64,000 nucleotides of DNA from an uncultured Sulfitobacter sp. (GTDB lineage: Bacteria > Pseudomonadota > Alphaproteobacteria > Rhodobacterales > Rhodobacteraceae): the NCBI RefSeq assembly GCF_947502895.1, contig NZ_CANNBM010000002.1, positions 248,001 through 312,000 on the forward strand, read 5' to 3'. Under the pieces are notes generated by a model. The model was not told the DNA's origin and did no database searches. It saw only the letters and a program-made list of their open reading frames with translations. The position numbers and the translations under genes were made by a program. Below, in pieces: positions 50,552 to 60,290 of the stretch. Within the stretch, counting starts at the first letter, position 1. Each line of letters begins with the position of its first letter.

Positions 50552-51280
50552 ATGGCTGGCAATTTGAACGGAAAGGTTGCGGCCGTCACGGGCGCAGCAT
50601 CGGGTATAGGGCTTGCTAGCGCCGAAGCTATGTTAGCCGCTGGCGCACGGGTGGTGATTATTGACCGTGATGCGGCAGCAGTGGAGGCCATTTGCGACCG
50701 ATATAAAGGTACTGCCATTCCACTTGTTGTCGACCTATTGGATCCAGTGGATTGCGCGCAAATGCTTCCAAAAATTCTTGAGCTGGCCGGCCAAGTCGAT
50801 ATTCTTCATTGCAACGCAGGCTCGTATGTCGGCGGTGATTTGATTGATAACGACACCAGCAGCATCGACCGTATGATGAATTTGAACGTCAACGTCGTTA
50901 TGAAAAATGTTCACGATGTCCTACCGCACATGATCGCACGAGGTTCGGGCGACATCATCGTCACAAGTTCTCTCGCTGCGCATTTTCCAACCCCTTGGGA
51001 GCCTGTCTACGCGTCTTCCAAATGGGCCATAAACTGCTTTGTCCAAACTGTTCGCCGACAGGTGTTCAAACATGGTATCCGCGTCGGCGCGATATCACCC
51101 GGGCCGGTCATAACTGCATTGCTATCGGATTGGCCCGAGGAGAAACTCCAAGAGGCGCGAGATACCGGAAGCTTGTTGGAGGCCAGTGAAGTCGCAGAGG
51201 TTGTTATGTTCATGCTGACCCGCCCGCGCGGAATGACAATTAGGGATGTTGTAATGATGCCCACTAACTTCGATCTCTAG
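50552..51280 (+). CDS. Short-chain dehydrogenase/reductase (ribitol-dehydrogenase-like)
   Basis: Oxidoreductase of 242 residues. The cofactor motif TGAASGIG is at residues 14-21, NAGSYVGG near 90 and the catalytic segment has S in VTSSLA and Y-x3-K in VYASSKWA. GGGAG lies about 6 bases before the ATG. The glycine-aspartate pattern (VVIIDRD near residue 36) suggests NAD preference. It stands alone after the decayed region. Confidence 0.88.
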   Translation: MAGNLNGKVAAVTGAASGIGLASAEAMLAAGARVVIIDRDAAAVEAICDRYKGTAIPLVVDLLDPVDCAQMLPKILELAGQVDILHCNAGSYVGGDLIDNDTSSIDRMMNLNVNVVMKNVHDVLPHMIARGSGDIIVTSSLAAHFPTPWEPVYASSKWAINCFVQTVRRQVFKHGIRVGAISPGPVITALLSDWPEEKLQEARDTGSLLEASEVAEVVMFMLTRPRGMTIRDVVMMPTNFDL

Positions 51281-51566
51281 AGGTTTCGCTCACTCGGTAA
51301 ACACAGTCAACGGACAGCAGAAATCGGACGACCTCGCGGCGCCGGTGGCGCTTGTGGCAAGACAAATCGCTAGGCCGCCAGGCGATTAGGGATCGTATGC
51401 ATTTGAGCCTGCGTTGCGACAGGTCTCGACCGCCATCATCCCGTCATCGCTCTGATTGATTGTTAACGCCTTCTGCGCATCCGAGGACTTCGACGCTCTT
51501 TCGCGTTCGTGCCCCCCCTGCCGGTTCAGAGAAGTCTAGTGGAAAACCCTAGCCATAAAAGAGGAG
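51281..51566. other. Intergenic region upstream of the giant secreted protein
   Basis: About 285 bases without a supported gene. It should contain the promoter for the gene at 51567. AGGAGG at 51562-51567 is a strong ribosome-binding site but sits unusually close to the first usable codon. Confidence 0.4.
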
Positions 51567-54500
51567 GTGTTTAGGAACACAATAGAAATAATCCTTTCCT
51601 CAGAATGGGTTGAGAGATTGCCTTTTGAAGAGAGATATGATGGGCATTTCTCAACGACAATCATCGGCCGCGTCAAAGGACTTACTATGCTCAGGGCACA
51701 TCTGAACGACTACATAACAACCAATTTCGAGATGCTGCCTGACGAGGTCGCCGACACTATTGCGCGATTGGATGGAACCGTTTTGGGTGCGGGAAACTTC
51801 TTCGACTCTAGCATAGATGTGTTTGACTTTACCTATAACATTGAAACCGTTGCACAAATCACCGATCGCAGCTTCCAGATTTCCTCTGATGCGGAAACTC
51901 TTGCTGGATACCTAGAGGCTGCCGACCCGCAATACTATGCCGGGTTTCTTCTATCCGAGGCGCAGCTTCAGTCTGCGATTGATAATACATTTGAAAATGC
52001 AGGTGCCGGTTATTCGGGTATTCGCGCGCAATTTTCCTTTGCGTGGGAATTCATTTCTGGGTTTTCGACCGCAGTCTATGAAAGTGCTGTTGCTGGTTTG
52101 GGTGGGCTCAAAGCGATTGCGGACAATGCAGATAACTTTGTGAAAGGTATCTCTGTCACGCAGGTCGAGGGGGTCCTGAAGGCGTCAGATCCTTCGCTTG
52201 TACTTTCTGCCACAAAGCTTGTTGAAGGCGGCGCACTGCTCAAGTCTGTCTTTGAGAAGCTTGCAGGCATCGGCGGGGCGGTTTCCGGCAGCTTTGGAGG
52301 GAGCAATCCCGACAACTGGATCGGCGTCGACTCTCCTGTGTTTCAAGAGCTGACAGAGCTTCAAAAAGACGTCAACGACTTCCTGAAAGTCACAGCTTCT
52401 GTTCCAGACTTTGGGCCATATTCCATCATGCTGGATCTGGCCGCACTTGTCGGGCAATTGGTCAATCTGGTCGACAATTGGTTCGATATAAATTCGGCCC
52501 AGGCCGATCCTGATCTGTCCGAGGTTTCTGCCAAGTTTCTGGCGGATGCAGACCTATTGAACTGGTACGAATCCGTTGATCTGGCTGCAAACATCATGAC
52601 GACGGCCGTTGGTTTTTTCAAAATTGGCGGGCAGCTGGGTGGGGGTGTTGTTGCCTTTGCAGAGCTGGGCCGGACAATTTCGGATGCTTTGGCTATTCGG
52701 GCCAAGGCACCATGGCTTGAGGAAATTGAGCGGTTCGAAGACCTCACAGCGCTCACCTCGACAATTGCAGGTTATCAACGCTTGCTAAGGGACGCGCTAG
52801 CAAAAGCGGACGAGTTGTCTGAGGGCGTATGGGGGACTGACCTTGCGTCTGTCGTTCCCGAACAACCGGTTGTCGGGCGCGCAGTGCTTGCCGATAGGTT
52901 CGATACGGATGCGGATGCTGCCGCAGAGAAAGGGGCAACACTTGCCACTGGTCAGACGGTTTCGGGAACGATCCAGTTTAACGACCGCGCGCCTGTCCGC
53001 GACAAAGCCGACTGGTACGAGGTCGAATTGGAAGGAGGGGCCAACTACCGGTTTGAAGTATCCAACGCGGCCGGTAGCGACTTTGATCTCCTGTTCTACG
53101 ATGACAGGGGCAACCTGATCGGCGAGCAAAACGACCGTAAGTCGAACGGTGGTGCAAGCACCATTGCCGAAGGAACCGTTATGGCAGGCGGCACATATTT
53201 TGTTGCTGTGGATGGTCGTTCGCGGCAGGTCTCTTATGAGCTGTCGCTGGAGGAAACATCCTTCTCCAACACATTTGTGAAGCTGTTTGAAACGGATGGT
53301 TCAATTGAAACGGACCTGTCTTTGCTGCCAGGACAGACCTATGCAGGGCACGTCAATATTTCCTCGCCAAACGAGGTCTGGATCAAGGTAGAACTTGAGC
53401 AAGACCAAGACTACAGCTTCACCTACCAAACCACCCAAAGCCGGATTGCTACTGGCGAGTTGACCCTGCGCAATGCGCTGGGTGGCATCGTTGCGACCAA
53501 CAATGCTTACTTTGACGGGGTAGGACAAAACATCGCCGGAACGGCGGTAGAAAGCGGTACGTATTTCATCACAGTCGAGGACGGGACCACCAGCGGGTTT
53601 TCAGACTACAGACTGAGCTTTGATGAAATTGCGTCTACAGGTGTGATTAGAGAGCTTGTTGACGCGGTCGCGGGCACATCTACCATCTACACATTGGCCC
53701 CGGACACAATTTTCGAGGGGGTCCTGAATGCAATCGGATCACCACGTACAGGAGGGTACGATGATGACGATAATGGGACAGCCGGAAACGCTTATGGGGA
53801 CTGGATCAAGGTCAATCTAACCGCTGGCGAAGAATACAGGTTCACGATCGAAAGCGATAACGAGCGCGCGGACATCACGCTTTATGACCAGTTCGGAAGC
53901 ATTGTGTCATATCAAAATGCAAGGTCGCTCCCCATTGCCAATGCAGAGATTTCCGGCACCGCACTCCGTACAGGAACTTACTTTCTCGGGATAGATGGTT
54001 CTGCCGCGGAAGGCCAATACCGCGTTCAGTACTCTCAGGAAGATTTGGCCGGAGATATCGTTGAACTAGAGGACGCCGCAGAAGGAATTGAAACGCAATA
54101 CGCCTTGGGCGAAAGGGAGTTTTTCGTTGGTACGTTGTTAAGGGCCGATGATGATCCTGCCCCACCCGACGACGGTAAAGGCGATTGGGTCGCAATCGAG
54201 ATGACAGCAGAGCTTCAATACGGCTTCAGGCTGGAGGGCGACGGCAGAGATCTCGGCGGCACGCTTGGCATCTATGATGCCAGTGGTGACATCATCAATG
54301 GCGTGAGAAGTGCAAGCTCTGAACCAGCGACAGTTTCGATGACAGCACCGACGACTGGTACATATTATTTGGCGGTTCTCGATGTCGATACATCCAACCG
54401 CTACGCCGTCAGCTATCAGGAAAACTCTGTCACAACAGGAGTTTTATCTATCGACGGTATTGTTGCACAAAATGAAACGATTACAGCGAATATTTCAGAT

Positions 54501-55835
54501 TTGGCAGACATAGACGGTCTTGGGGAATTTGAATTCCAGTGGATGATAGACGGTGAAGATATCGGCATATCCGGACTTCCTGATTTCTTTGTCAGGTCAA
54601 ACTACGTTGGCTCTTTGATCAGTGTGCGCGCCACGCATACGGACGGATATGGCAACACTGAAACCATCACCAGTTCGGCGCGTAGAATTGGCGAAGAGCT
54701 TGGCCTTGGTTTAAAAGGCGGTACCCTTACCGGTACAGGCGACGGCAACGTATTGGAGGGGAGTTCCAATGACGATATCCTGTATGGCGATGGCATCCAG
54801 ATCGCGACCGTCTCGGATCTCGCAGGGCAAATTTTCCGGCTTTATCAGGCGACGCTGAACCGGCTGCCCGATACCCAAGGGCACGCAGGATGGACCGCGC
54901 AACTGTTCGAACAGTCGCAGGATCTTTTGGAAATCACGAATGGTTTTGTTGGCAGTCGGGAATTCCAAAATGTTTATGGCGCTTTGGACGATACCAATTT
55001 CATCTCGCTTCTGTACAATAATGTACTGGACCGCGCTCCAGACGATGCGGGATTGGCGCAGTGGAAAGAGAACATCGACAGAGGTTTGTCGAGGGCCGAG
55101 GTTGTTTTGGGCTTCTCCGAAAGTGCCGAGATGAAGAACGCGACGCGGGCCGAATTGAATACCTTTCTAGCGCAGCGCACGGAGGCCAACTGGACGGATG
55201 ATGTCTATCGCTTGTACGAAGCAACGCTTGGGCGCGCCCCCGATCTGGGAGGCCTAAAGAGCTGGGCCAGCACCCTTGCGAATGGTGCGTCGTTCGAAAC
55301 CATCGTCGGCGGGTTCGTCAATAGCGCCGAATTCCAGAGGGTTTATGGAACATTGGACGATACGGGGTTTGTAACCCTCCTCTATCAGAACGTCCTCAAA
55401 CGCGCCCCTGACAGCGCGGGCCTTGATAACTGGTTGATAAGCTTGGAAGACGGGCTCTCAAGAGAAAAGGTCGTGAGCGGGTTTTCCCAAAGCGCAGAAT
55501 TCATAAACGCGACCCGCGCCGAGGTTACCGATTGGATGCGTAGATTTGCCCAAGACGATCAGTTGGAAAGCAGTAGCGGCAACGACCATCTTTTTGGTGG
55601 AGAATTGGCAGACCGGTTTGTGTTTCGGGAGTTTGATGAGGGAACCAAAACGGTTCACGATCTGGAGCCTTGGGACACCTTGGAATTCAGCCGCTTCCGT
55701 TTCGACAATGTGTCCAGCATCAAAGACTTGATGCGGCAAGACGGGGATTCAGTTGTGTTTGAATACGATGATCTGGAAGTTATCTTAAAGAACGTAAGCC
55801 TTTCGGCCCTTGACGATGCGATGTTCGCGTTCTGA
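51567..55835 (+). CDS. Giant modular secreted protein (PPC repeats, DUF4214, RTX-like C-terminus)
   Basis: Protein of up to 1422 residues without an N-terminal signal. Residues 1-430 are a largely helical domain I cannot name. Four prepeptidase-C-terminal-like beta domains follow at about 435-560, 570-690, 700-825 and 830-950 (recurring DWYEVELEGG, GTYFVAVDG patterns). An Ig-like segment (960-1045) leads to an RTX-type stretch GNVLEGSSNDDILYGDG. Two DUF4214 repeats span about 1089-1200 and 1211-1325 (YQATLNRLPD / YEATLGRAPD). The end, SGNDHLFGGELADRFVF and on, is typical of type I secretion substrates. The start is uncertain: GTG 51567 abuts AGGAGG; ATG 51687 has AAAGGA. No secretion genes are adjacent. 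Confidence 0.8.
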   Translation: MFRNTIEIILSSEWVERLPFEERYDGHFSTTIIGRVKGLTMLRAHLNDYITTNFEMLPDEVADTIARLDGTVLGAGNFFDSSIDVFDFTYNIETVAQITDRSFQISSDAETLAGYLEAADPQYYAGFLLSEAQLQSAIDNTFENAGAGYSGIRAQFSFAWEFISGFSTAVYESAVAGLGGLKAIADNADNFVKGISVTQVEGVLKASDPSLVLSATKLVEGGALLKSVFEKLAGIGGAVSGSFGGSNPDNWIGVDSPVFQELTELQKDVNDFLKVTASVPDFGPYSIMLDLAALVGQLVNLVDNWFDINSAQADPDLSEVSAKFLADADLLNWYESVDLAANIMTTAVGFFKIGGQLGGGVVAFAELGRTISDALAIRAKAPWLEEIERFEDLTALTSTIAGYQRLLRDALAKADELSEGVWGTDLASVVPEQPVVGRAVLADRFDTDADAAAEKGATLATGQTVSGTIQFNDRAPVRDKADWYEVELEGGANYRFEVSNAAGSDFDLLFYDDRGNLIGEQNDRKSNGGASTIAEGTVMAGGTYFVAVDGRSRQVSYELSLEETSFSNTFVKLFETDGSIETDLSLLPGQTYAGHVNISSPNEVWIKVELEQDQDYSFTYQTTQSRIATGELTLRNALGGIVATNNAYFDGVGQNIAGTAVESGTYFITVEDGTTSGFSDYRLSFDEIASTGVIRELVDAVAGTSTIYTLAPDTIFEGVLNAIGSPRTGGYDDDDNGTAGNAYGDWIKVNLTAGEEYRFTIESDNERADITLYDQFGSIVSYQNARSLPIANAEISGTALRTGTYFLGIDGSAAEGQYRVQYSQEDLAGDIVELEDAAEGIETQYALGEREFFVGTLLRADDDPAPPDDGKGDWVAIEMTAELQYGFRLEGDGRDLGGTLGIYDASGDIINGVRSASSEPATVSMTAPTTGTYYLAVLDVDTSNRYAVSYQENSVTTGVLSIDGIVAQNETITANISDLADIDGLGEFEFQWMIDGEDIGISGLPDFFVRSNYVGSLISVRATHTDGYGNTETITSSARRIGEELGLGLKGGTLTGTGDGNVLEGSSNDDILYGDGIQIATVSDLAGQIFRLYQATLNRLPDTQGHAGWTAQLFEQSQDLLEITNGFVGSREFQNVYGALDDTNFISLLYNNVLDRAPDDAGLAQWKENIDRGLSRAEVVLGFSESAEMKNATRAELNTFLAQRTEANWTDDVYRLYEATLGRAPDLGGLKSWASTLANGASFETIVGGFVNSAEFQRVYGTLDDTGFVTLLYQNVLKRAPDSAGLDNWLISLEDGLSREKVVSGFSQSAEFINATRAEVTDWMRRFAQDDQLESSSGNDHLFGGELADRFVFREFDEGTKTVHDLEPWDTLEFSRFRFDNVSSIKDLMRQDGDSVVFEYDDLEVILKNVSLSALDDAMFAF

Positions 55836-57001
55836 ACGTAGCAGCTGGCCCCAATCGACAATATGATGCTCTCCGGATGAACCTGAGCTGCTTTTTTAGC
55901 TAGTGCAGCGCACTGCCTTCCTGCCAAATCGCAGCTATTTTTGCGGGATGAGACCCTGAGACGACATGACTTTCCTAGTCGTATTTTTTCATGGGGGGGT
56001 AACCCCCCATGTCTAAAGCGACACATCAATCAGGCACCTTGCGCAATGCGCGTTAGAGGCTTGGAGAATGGCAAGTTTATTACAACTGGCTCACACCAGA
56101 TGCTGCATGGGGGGACCTATCCCACAGTAAAATCTACAAATAAGTGCATTGAACAAGGTTTTTCGTCGTACGCTGACGATCTATTCCCAGATGCGCCGTG
56201 CTGAGCGGGAGGAGCCTTGCAACACAGATCACCCGCGATGCCCGCCATCTGACACCACTCAATATTTCCTTATCGATCACTCTAGCTTTCCTTGAACGAA
56301 AACATCGGAAGAAAGGCTCCCCTTGGGTCGAGTGACTTAATATCTGTCCGCAGCATATTGGCGTACTTATTCTCCACGTTATGCGAGGGGACATGAGCCC
56401 TACTCTCGGAAAAAAGCAGCTTGGGCTGATTGTGTTGAAAGACCCGTTGTTTTTGACCCAATGATGCTGGTCACTAAGTTGATTTCATACCTAGTTCTAC
56501 ATTTTCAAAGCAATCGTTCGTGCAGCGAACCGCAGGGTATGTTTTGTCCCGCAAAGCCGTCATCGAGAGCAGCGGAATGCTGCACTGACTATCTGCCCAA
56601 CAATGCGGCCTCTGGCCCAAGCGGGACGAAATGCGCGAATGGCAGGCAAGTTTGATATTCCATAACTGACCCGCCCTCCTCTTCTACAACGACAACCACA
56701 GGCTAACACTTCTGCGCCCCATCTGATGCCAGAAATAGGCTCAGTTTGAGCAGTGTTGCGCCGTCTACACTGGTCCGCCACCACCAGATTTGGCTCCAAA
56801 ACCGTGCTCGGTCTGCCGGTGCCAGCTGATCTCTCTTGAGTTTTTGCATCTTCGATTCCGTAAATGGTCGGTAATTTTCAACTATTCCAGCTTCACGAAA
56901 GGCTGGCGTTGTTTTTTCAATTAAAAATTCCATTTATTTACAGAATCTTATCCTGATTTCTCACCAACCTTTGAAAAAAGGGTGGGATTTTTTCAACCAC
57001 G
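55836..57001. other. Long gene-poor region
   Basis: Nearly 1.2 kb between two rightward genes with no convincing gene. A minus-strand frame of 76 codons (56933-56703, start MEFLIEKTTPAFREAG) has no Shine-Dalgarno and no known relatives that I recognise. Poly-T and poly-G tracts and a perfect hairpin (55990-56011) occur. Possibly remnants of mobile DNA. Confidence 0.5.
55990..56011. repeat. Perfect G/C-tract hairpin
   Basis: The arms CATGGGGGG and CCCCCCATG are a perfect 9-bp inverted repeat around GTAA, preceded by a TTTTTT tract. It lies about 155 bases after the giant gene. There is no T run after it on the plus strand, so it does not look like a standard terminator. Confidence 0.6.
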
Positions 57002-57028
57002 TGTCGAAATTTCGGAATGGCAAGCGTC
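57002..57028 (+). promoter_or_regulatory. Candidate ECF42-type promoter
   Basis: TGTCGA at 57002-57007 is followed after 17 bases by CGTC at 57025-57028. This agrees with the -35/-10 elements reported for ECF42 sigma factors (TGTCGA and CGA/TC). Transcription would start near 57035, 31 bases before the MAPEG gene. Confidence 0.55.
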
Positions 57029-57065
57029 CTAGAGGTATCAAAACGCAAAAATAGGAAATCTTACA

Positions 57066-57455
57066 ATGTTCACAGTCACACCAATCTACGCCCTCGCCGT
57101 TGCAGTCATCACCCTTGCCCTTTGGTTTCGAGTGACCTCATACCGAGGCAACAATGGCATTTCGATCGGCGACAATGGCGATGTAAATTTACTGCAACGA
57201 ATCCGACAGCATGGGAACTGTGTCGAATGGAGCAGCTTCATTCTGATTATGATGATCCTTGCAGAAGGCATGGGCGCACCCGGCCTCTACATCCATATTT
57301 CGGGAGCGTTGCTTCTGATTGGCCGCATCGCCCATCCGTTCGGGCTTAAGATCGACAATGCAGGGCACCCTTTGCGCTATGTCGGCAATGGCACCAACAT
57401 TCTGGCAGCCTTGAACATCATGGTTTGCTTGGGCGTAAATATCCTCGGCTTGTAA
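57066..57455 (+). CDS. MAPEG family membrane protein
   Basis: Protein of 129 residues with four hydrophobic segments. The MAPEG (eicosanoid/glutathione metabolism) hallmark is RIRQHGNCVEWSSFIL near residue 45, corresponding to the R-x-x-N/H-x-E element. Activity in bacteria is usually glutathione transferase/peroxidase toward lipid electrophiles. AGGA lies 10 bases before the ATG. It is 65 bases upstream of the YCII gene and may be part of the sigma-factor operon. Confidence 0.85.
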   Translation: MFTVTPIYALAVAVITLALWFRVTSYRGNNGISIGDNGDVNLLQRIRQHGNCVEWSSFILIMMILAEGMGAPGLYIHISGALLLIGRIAHPFGLKIDNAGHPLRYVGNGTNILAALNIMVCLGVNILGL

Positions 57456-57520
57456 CTCACCCGAACTGAAACTCTCGTACTGAACCTGACTATCTCAACT
57501 CTAACCAAAGGAAAAAACCA

Positions 57521-57880
57521 ATGAAATATATGCTCTTGATTTATAATAACCCTTCTGAAGAACCCACATACGGGACACCGGAATTTGACGCCATGATGGG
57601 AGGCTTTTTTGCCGCCAACGAAAAGATGAAGGCCGATGGGGTGCTTGCGGGCGGCGAGGGTTTGCAAGGTATTGAAACCGCCACATCTCTGCGGATCAAA
57701 TCCGGGAAAGTTGAAACGATGGATGGCCCGTTTGCCGAGACGCGCGAGCATTTGGGCGGCTATTATGTCGTCGATGTGCCGGACCTTGATGCTGCACTCA
57801 AATACGCGGCCTTGTTGCCTTCCGCGAACTTTGGGACAATCGAGGTACGCCCTCTAATGGACTACAATCCAGCAGGATAA
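57521..57880 (+). CDS. YCII/DGPF-domain protein
   Basis: Protein of 119 residues of the YCII-related family, with the signature MDGPFAETREHLGGYY near residue 73. It starts MKYMLLIYN, as is typical, and has AAGGAAA upstream. DGPF proteins are the standard genomic partners of ECF42 sigma factors, and here the sigma gene starts 3 bases after its stop. The biochemical role is unknown; it may act in signalling to the sigma factor. Confidence 0.92.
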   Translation: MKYMLLIYNNPSEEPTYGTPEFDAMMGGFFAANEKMKADGVLAGGEGLQGIETATSLRIKSGKVETMDGPFAETREHLGGYYVVDVPDLDAALKYAALLPSANFGTIEVRPLMDYNPAG

Positions 57881-57883
57881 CCC

Positions 57884-59122
57884 ATGAGTAACGCCGCCCC
57901 CAAAGCCATCGCAGTCAACAAAGCCGTCAATGACGTCATACGCAGCGATCGGGGGCGGCTTATGGCTGGATTGGTATCCCGGCTGGGCGATTTTCAACTC
58001 GCTGAAGACGCGCTGCAAGACGCAACAATCTCGGCTCTTGGCCACTGGGGTCGCTCGGGAATACCTGATAATCCAACAGCTTGGCTGATGAAAGCATCCT
58101 TTAACAAAGGGATTGATCGGATCCGCAAAGCGAAACGCGAAGGTCAAAAAGGACAAGACCTGAGCCTGATCATAGAAGATGAACATACCATGCACGCCAC
58201 CGAAGAAATCCCCGACGAACGGTTGCGGCTGATTTTTACCTGCTGCCACCCCGCTCTCGAAGAAAAGTCACGAATTGCTTTGACCCTACGCACAGTCTGC
58301 AACCTCAACACGCGCGAAATTTCGGATGCGTTTCTGGATAACGAGACCACCATGGGCCAGCGCCTGTCGCGCTCGAAAGCAAAGATTAAATCAAAAGGCA
58401 TCGGGTTTGCCGTACCCGAGCCCGAGCAACGAGGCGAACGCCTAAACACGGTTTTATCAACGCTCTATTTGATCTTCACAACTGGCTATGTCTCTCGTGA
58501 TTGCGGCCCACGCAACCTCTGCCTTGAGGGTCTGTTCTTGATGCGCCTGCTAAACCAGCTTCAACCAGAGGACCCTGAAGTCGAAGGGGCGTTGGCGCTA
58601 ATGCTATTGACCCAGTCGCGCAACAAATCCCGCGTGTCAAACGACGGGGCAACGGTACCAGTGTCAGAGCAAGACCACGCCTTGTGGGACGCAGAATTAC
58701 TGCGCGAAGGGCAAGAGCTTTTGGCCCGCGCCGTTGAAAGGCGCGCACCTGGCGCGTTCCAAATCAAAGCCGCAATTGCGGATTGCCACATGGAAACGCC
58801 CGCACCAGACTGGGCGCAAATGTTGCTGCTTTACCAATCGCTGTGGCGGTTTGAGCCGACGCCCGTCGTTGCACTGAATTGGGCAGTTGTTCTGGCCGAG
58901 ACCGGGCAACCAGAATTGGCTTTGCAAAAACTAAACGAGCTGAAGGACGTTTTGGGTGACTTCCAACCGTGGCATGCAGCAAGCGCGAGCATACTGCGCA
59001 AACTCAACCAACCGAAAAAATCAGCCCAAGCCTACGCTGAAGCGATAAACCGCGCGCCAACAGATGCTGATCGGTTGTTTCTTCAAAACAAATTGAAACA
59101 TCTGCGCAACTCACAGGCTTGA
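57884..59122 (+). CDS. ECF42-type RNA polymerase sigma factor
   Basis: Sigma factor of 412 residues. Regions 2 and 4 occupy residues 1-185 (LGDFQLAEDALQDATISALGHW, NPTAWLMKASFNKGIDRIRK; LTLRTVCNLNTREISDAFLD). A long C-terminal extension of about 210 residues has TPR-like helices (EPTPVVALNWAVVLAETGQPELAL), the mark of ECF42. The Shine-Dalgarno AGGAT overlaps the stop of the DGPF gene. There is no anti-sigma factor, as usual in this group. Confidence 0.93.
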   Translation: MSNAAPKAIAVNKAVNDVIRSDRGRLMAGLVSRLGDFQLAEDALQDATISALGHWGRSGIPDNPTAWLMKASFNKGIDRIRKAKREGQKGQDLSLIIEDEHTMHATEEIPDERLRLIFTCCHPALEEKSRIALTLRTVCNLNTREISDAFLDNETTMGQRLSRSKAKIKSKGIGFAVPEPEQRGERLNTVLSTLYLIFTTGYVSRDCGPRNLCLEGLFLMRLLNQLQPEDPEVEGALALMLLTQSRNKSRVSNDGATVPVSEQDHALWDAELLREGQELLARAVERRAPGAFQIKAAIADCHMETPAPDWAQMLLLYQSLWRFEPTPVVALNWAVVLAETGQPELALQKLNELKDVLGDFQPWHAASASILRKLNQPKKSAQAYAEAINRAPTDADRLFLQNKLKHLRNSQA

Positions 59123-59564
59123 GGTCTGGACCTCAACAGATTCTTCTCGGTGCGGTCACAGTCCCGTTGCAGCATGGTGGGTATCTAAACCGCTAAAGAT
59201 CGCGATGCCCGCACAACTATCTGTTAACCTGCTTGAACGATTTGTTCAGGCCGAAAACAACACTAAGCTGTTCAATTCATAAGAGCGCCGGTTTCTGAAC
59301 CGGAGCTGGAAAAGGCAGATACACAAGGTCTTTTCGCGCAAATCTCCAATCCCTTGCACCCGTTTGCAGAAATGTTCAAACCCTCAACCCGATTTCAGAC
59401 AAGGCCTTATAAAATATGGGAAAAAGGTGATAACCGCGTATGGAGAACCATACTCAGGTTAGGATTTTAGCAAAGCTCACAGGAACCCGAAAAATGGCTG
59501 TTTGAACCTCAGCAGCCACTTATCCTGTCGAGGCGTTGCAGCACCTAGGAGGGAAAATAGTAAA
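59123..59564. other. Intergenic region without a supported gene
   Basis: About 440 bases between the sigma factor gene and tRNA-Leu. Only a small hairpin CCGGTT-TCTG-AACCGG (59288-59303) stands out; it has no T run. I see no RNA gene or coding frame. Confidence 0.5.
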
Positions 59565-59650
59565 TGGTGCGGGCGGGGGGACTCGAACCCCCACGGGCAT
59601 ACGCCCAACAGATTTTAAGTCTGGTGTGTCTACCATTCCACCACGCCCGC
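59565..59650 (-). tRNA. tRNA-Leu (anticodon UAA)
   Basis: An 86-base class II tRNA with encoded CCA. The acceptor GCGGGCG pairs with CGCCCGC, and discriminator A follows. The anticodon loop is CTTAAAA, giving UAA (59617-59615). A long variable arm (GGGCGTATGCCC) and the T loop GGTTCGAGTCC are clear. Its 5' flank is followed by the TPR gene on the same strand. Confidence 0.97.
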
Positions 59651-59705
59651 ACGCGAGGGTCACCCCTAAGCGCACCATAGCTTGCGCGCAGGTGGTGTAA
59701 ATATC

Positions 59706-60260
59706 TCAAATGTCTTCGCCAACCGGCCCCAGCGGCGCACCCTCTGCCAGCAGGGCCGCCTCGGACAGCCAAGGATTGTTGGCTACAGCCGCCAGCATCT
59801 GTTTGCGTGCCTCGGCAATCCGACCCAAATTCATCAAGGTCAGCCCCCTGCCCGACTGCGCCGCGACATGGCGGGGCTGCAACTCCAATGCGCGGTCCAG
59901 ATCCGTCAGCGCGGCTGCGTAGTCCTCACGCAGAAAGCTAATATAGGCGCGTTGGTTCCATCCCTCCGCATACTCGGGACAATAGTCGATAAGCCGCGTA
60001 AAGGCACGGTGCGCCCCTTCGAAGTTAAAGCTGTTACGCGCTTCCATGCCGCGGTCCAGCACCGCTTGGGCTGCCTCATCCGGCGCGCGTAGCCAGACCT
60101 CCCACATTGCGTCAGATGCTGCGCGGCCTTCTGTGAAATCACGCGCCTCTTGGGCTTGGGTAAACAGACTTTCCAGTTCACTGCTCACATCGGCAGGCTC
60201 TGGGCAGTCAGAGGCAAAGGCGGGTCCGGCCATCAGGGCCAAGGCAAGCAAAATACGCAT
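59706..60260 (-). CDS. Exported TPR-repeat protein
   Basis: Protein of 184 residues with signal peptide (MRILLALALMAGPAFAS). Three TPR-like helical pairs follow (residues 65-165), including EARNSFNFEGAHRAF, YISFLREDYAAALTDLDRALEL and RGLTLMNLGRIAEARKQM. It is a periplasmic scaffold or binding protein of unknown partner. The start is uncertain (ATG 60260 or 60278, neither with a clear Shine-Dalgarno). The tRNA-Leu gene lies downstream at 55 bases. Confidence 0.8.
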   Translation of the reverse strand: MRILLALALMAGPAFASDCPEPADVSSELESLFTQAQEARDFTEGRAASDAMWEVWLRAPDEAAQAVLDRGMEARNSFNFEGAHRAFTRLIDYCPEYAEGWNQRAYISFLREDYAAALTDLDRALELQPRHVAAQSGRGLTLMNLGRIAEARKQMLAAVANNPWLSEAALLAEGAPLGPVGEDI

Positions 60261-60290
60261 GGAGCAAGGGTGGCGCATTTAGGCTAGGCG

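Noticed and set aside
56703..56933. Small minus-strand gene of 76 codons
   Set aside because: No ribosome-binding site, no recognised family and no supporting context; kept only as a remark in the gap entry.
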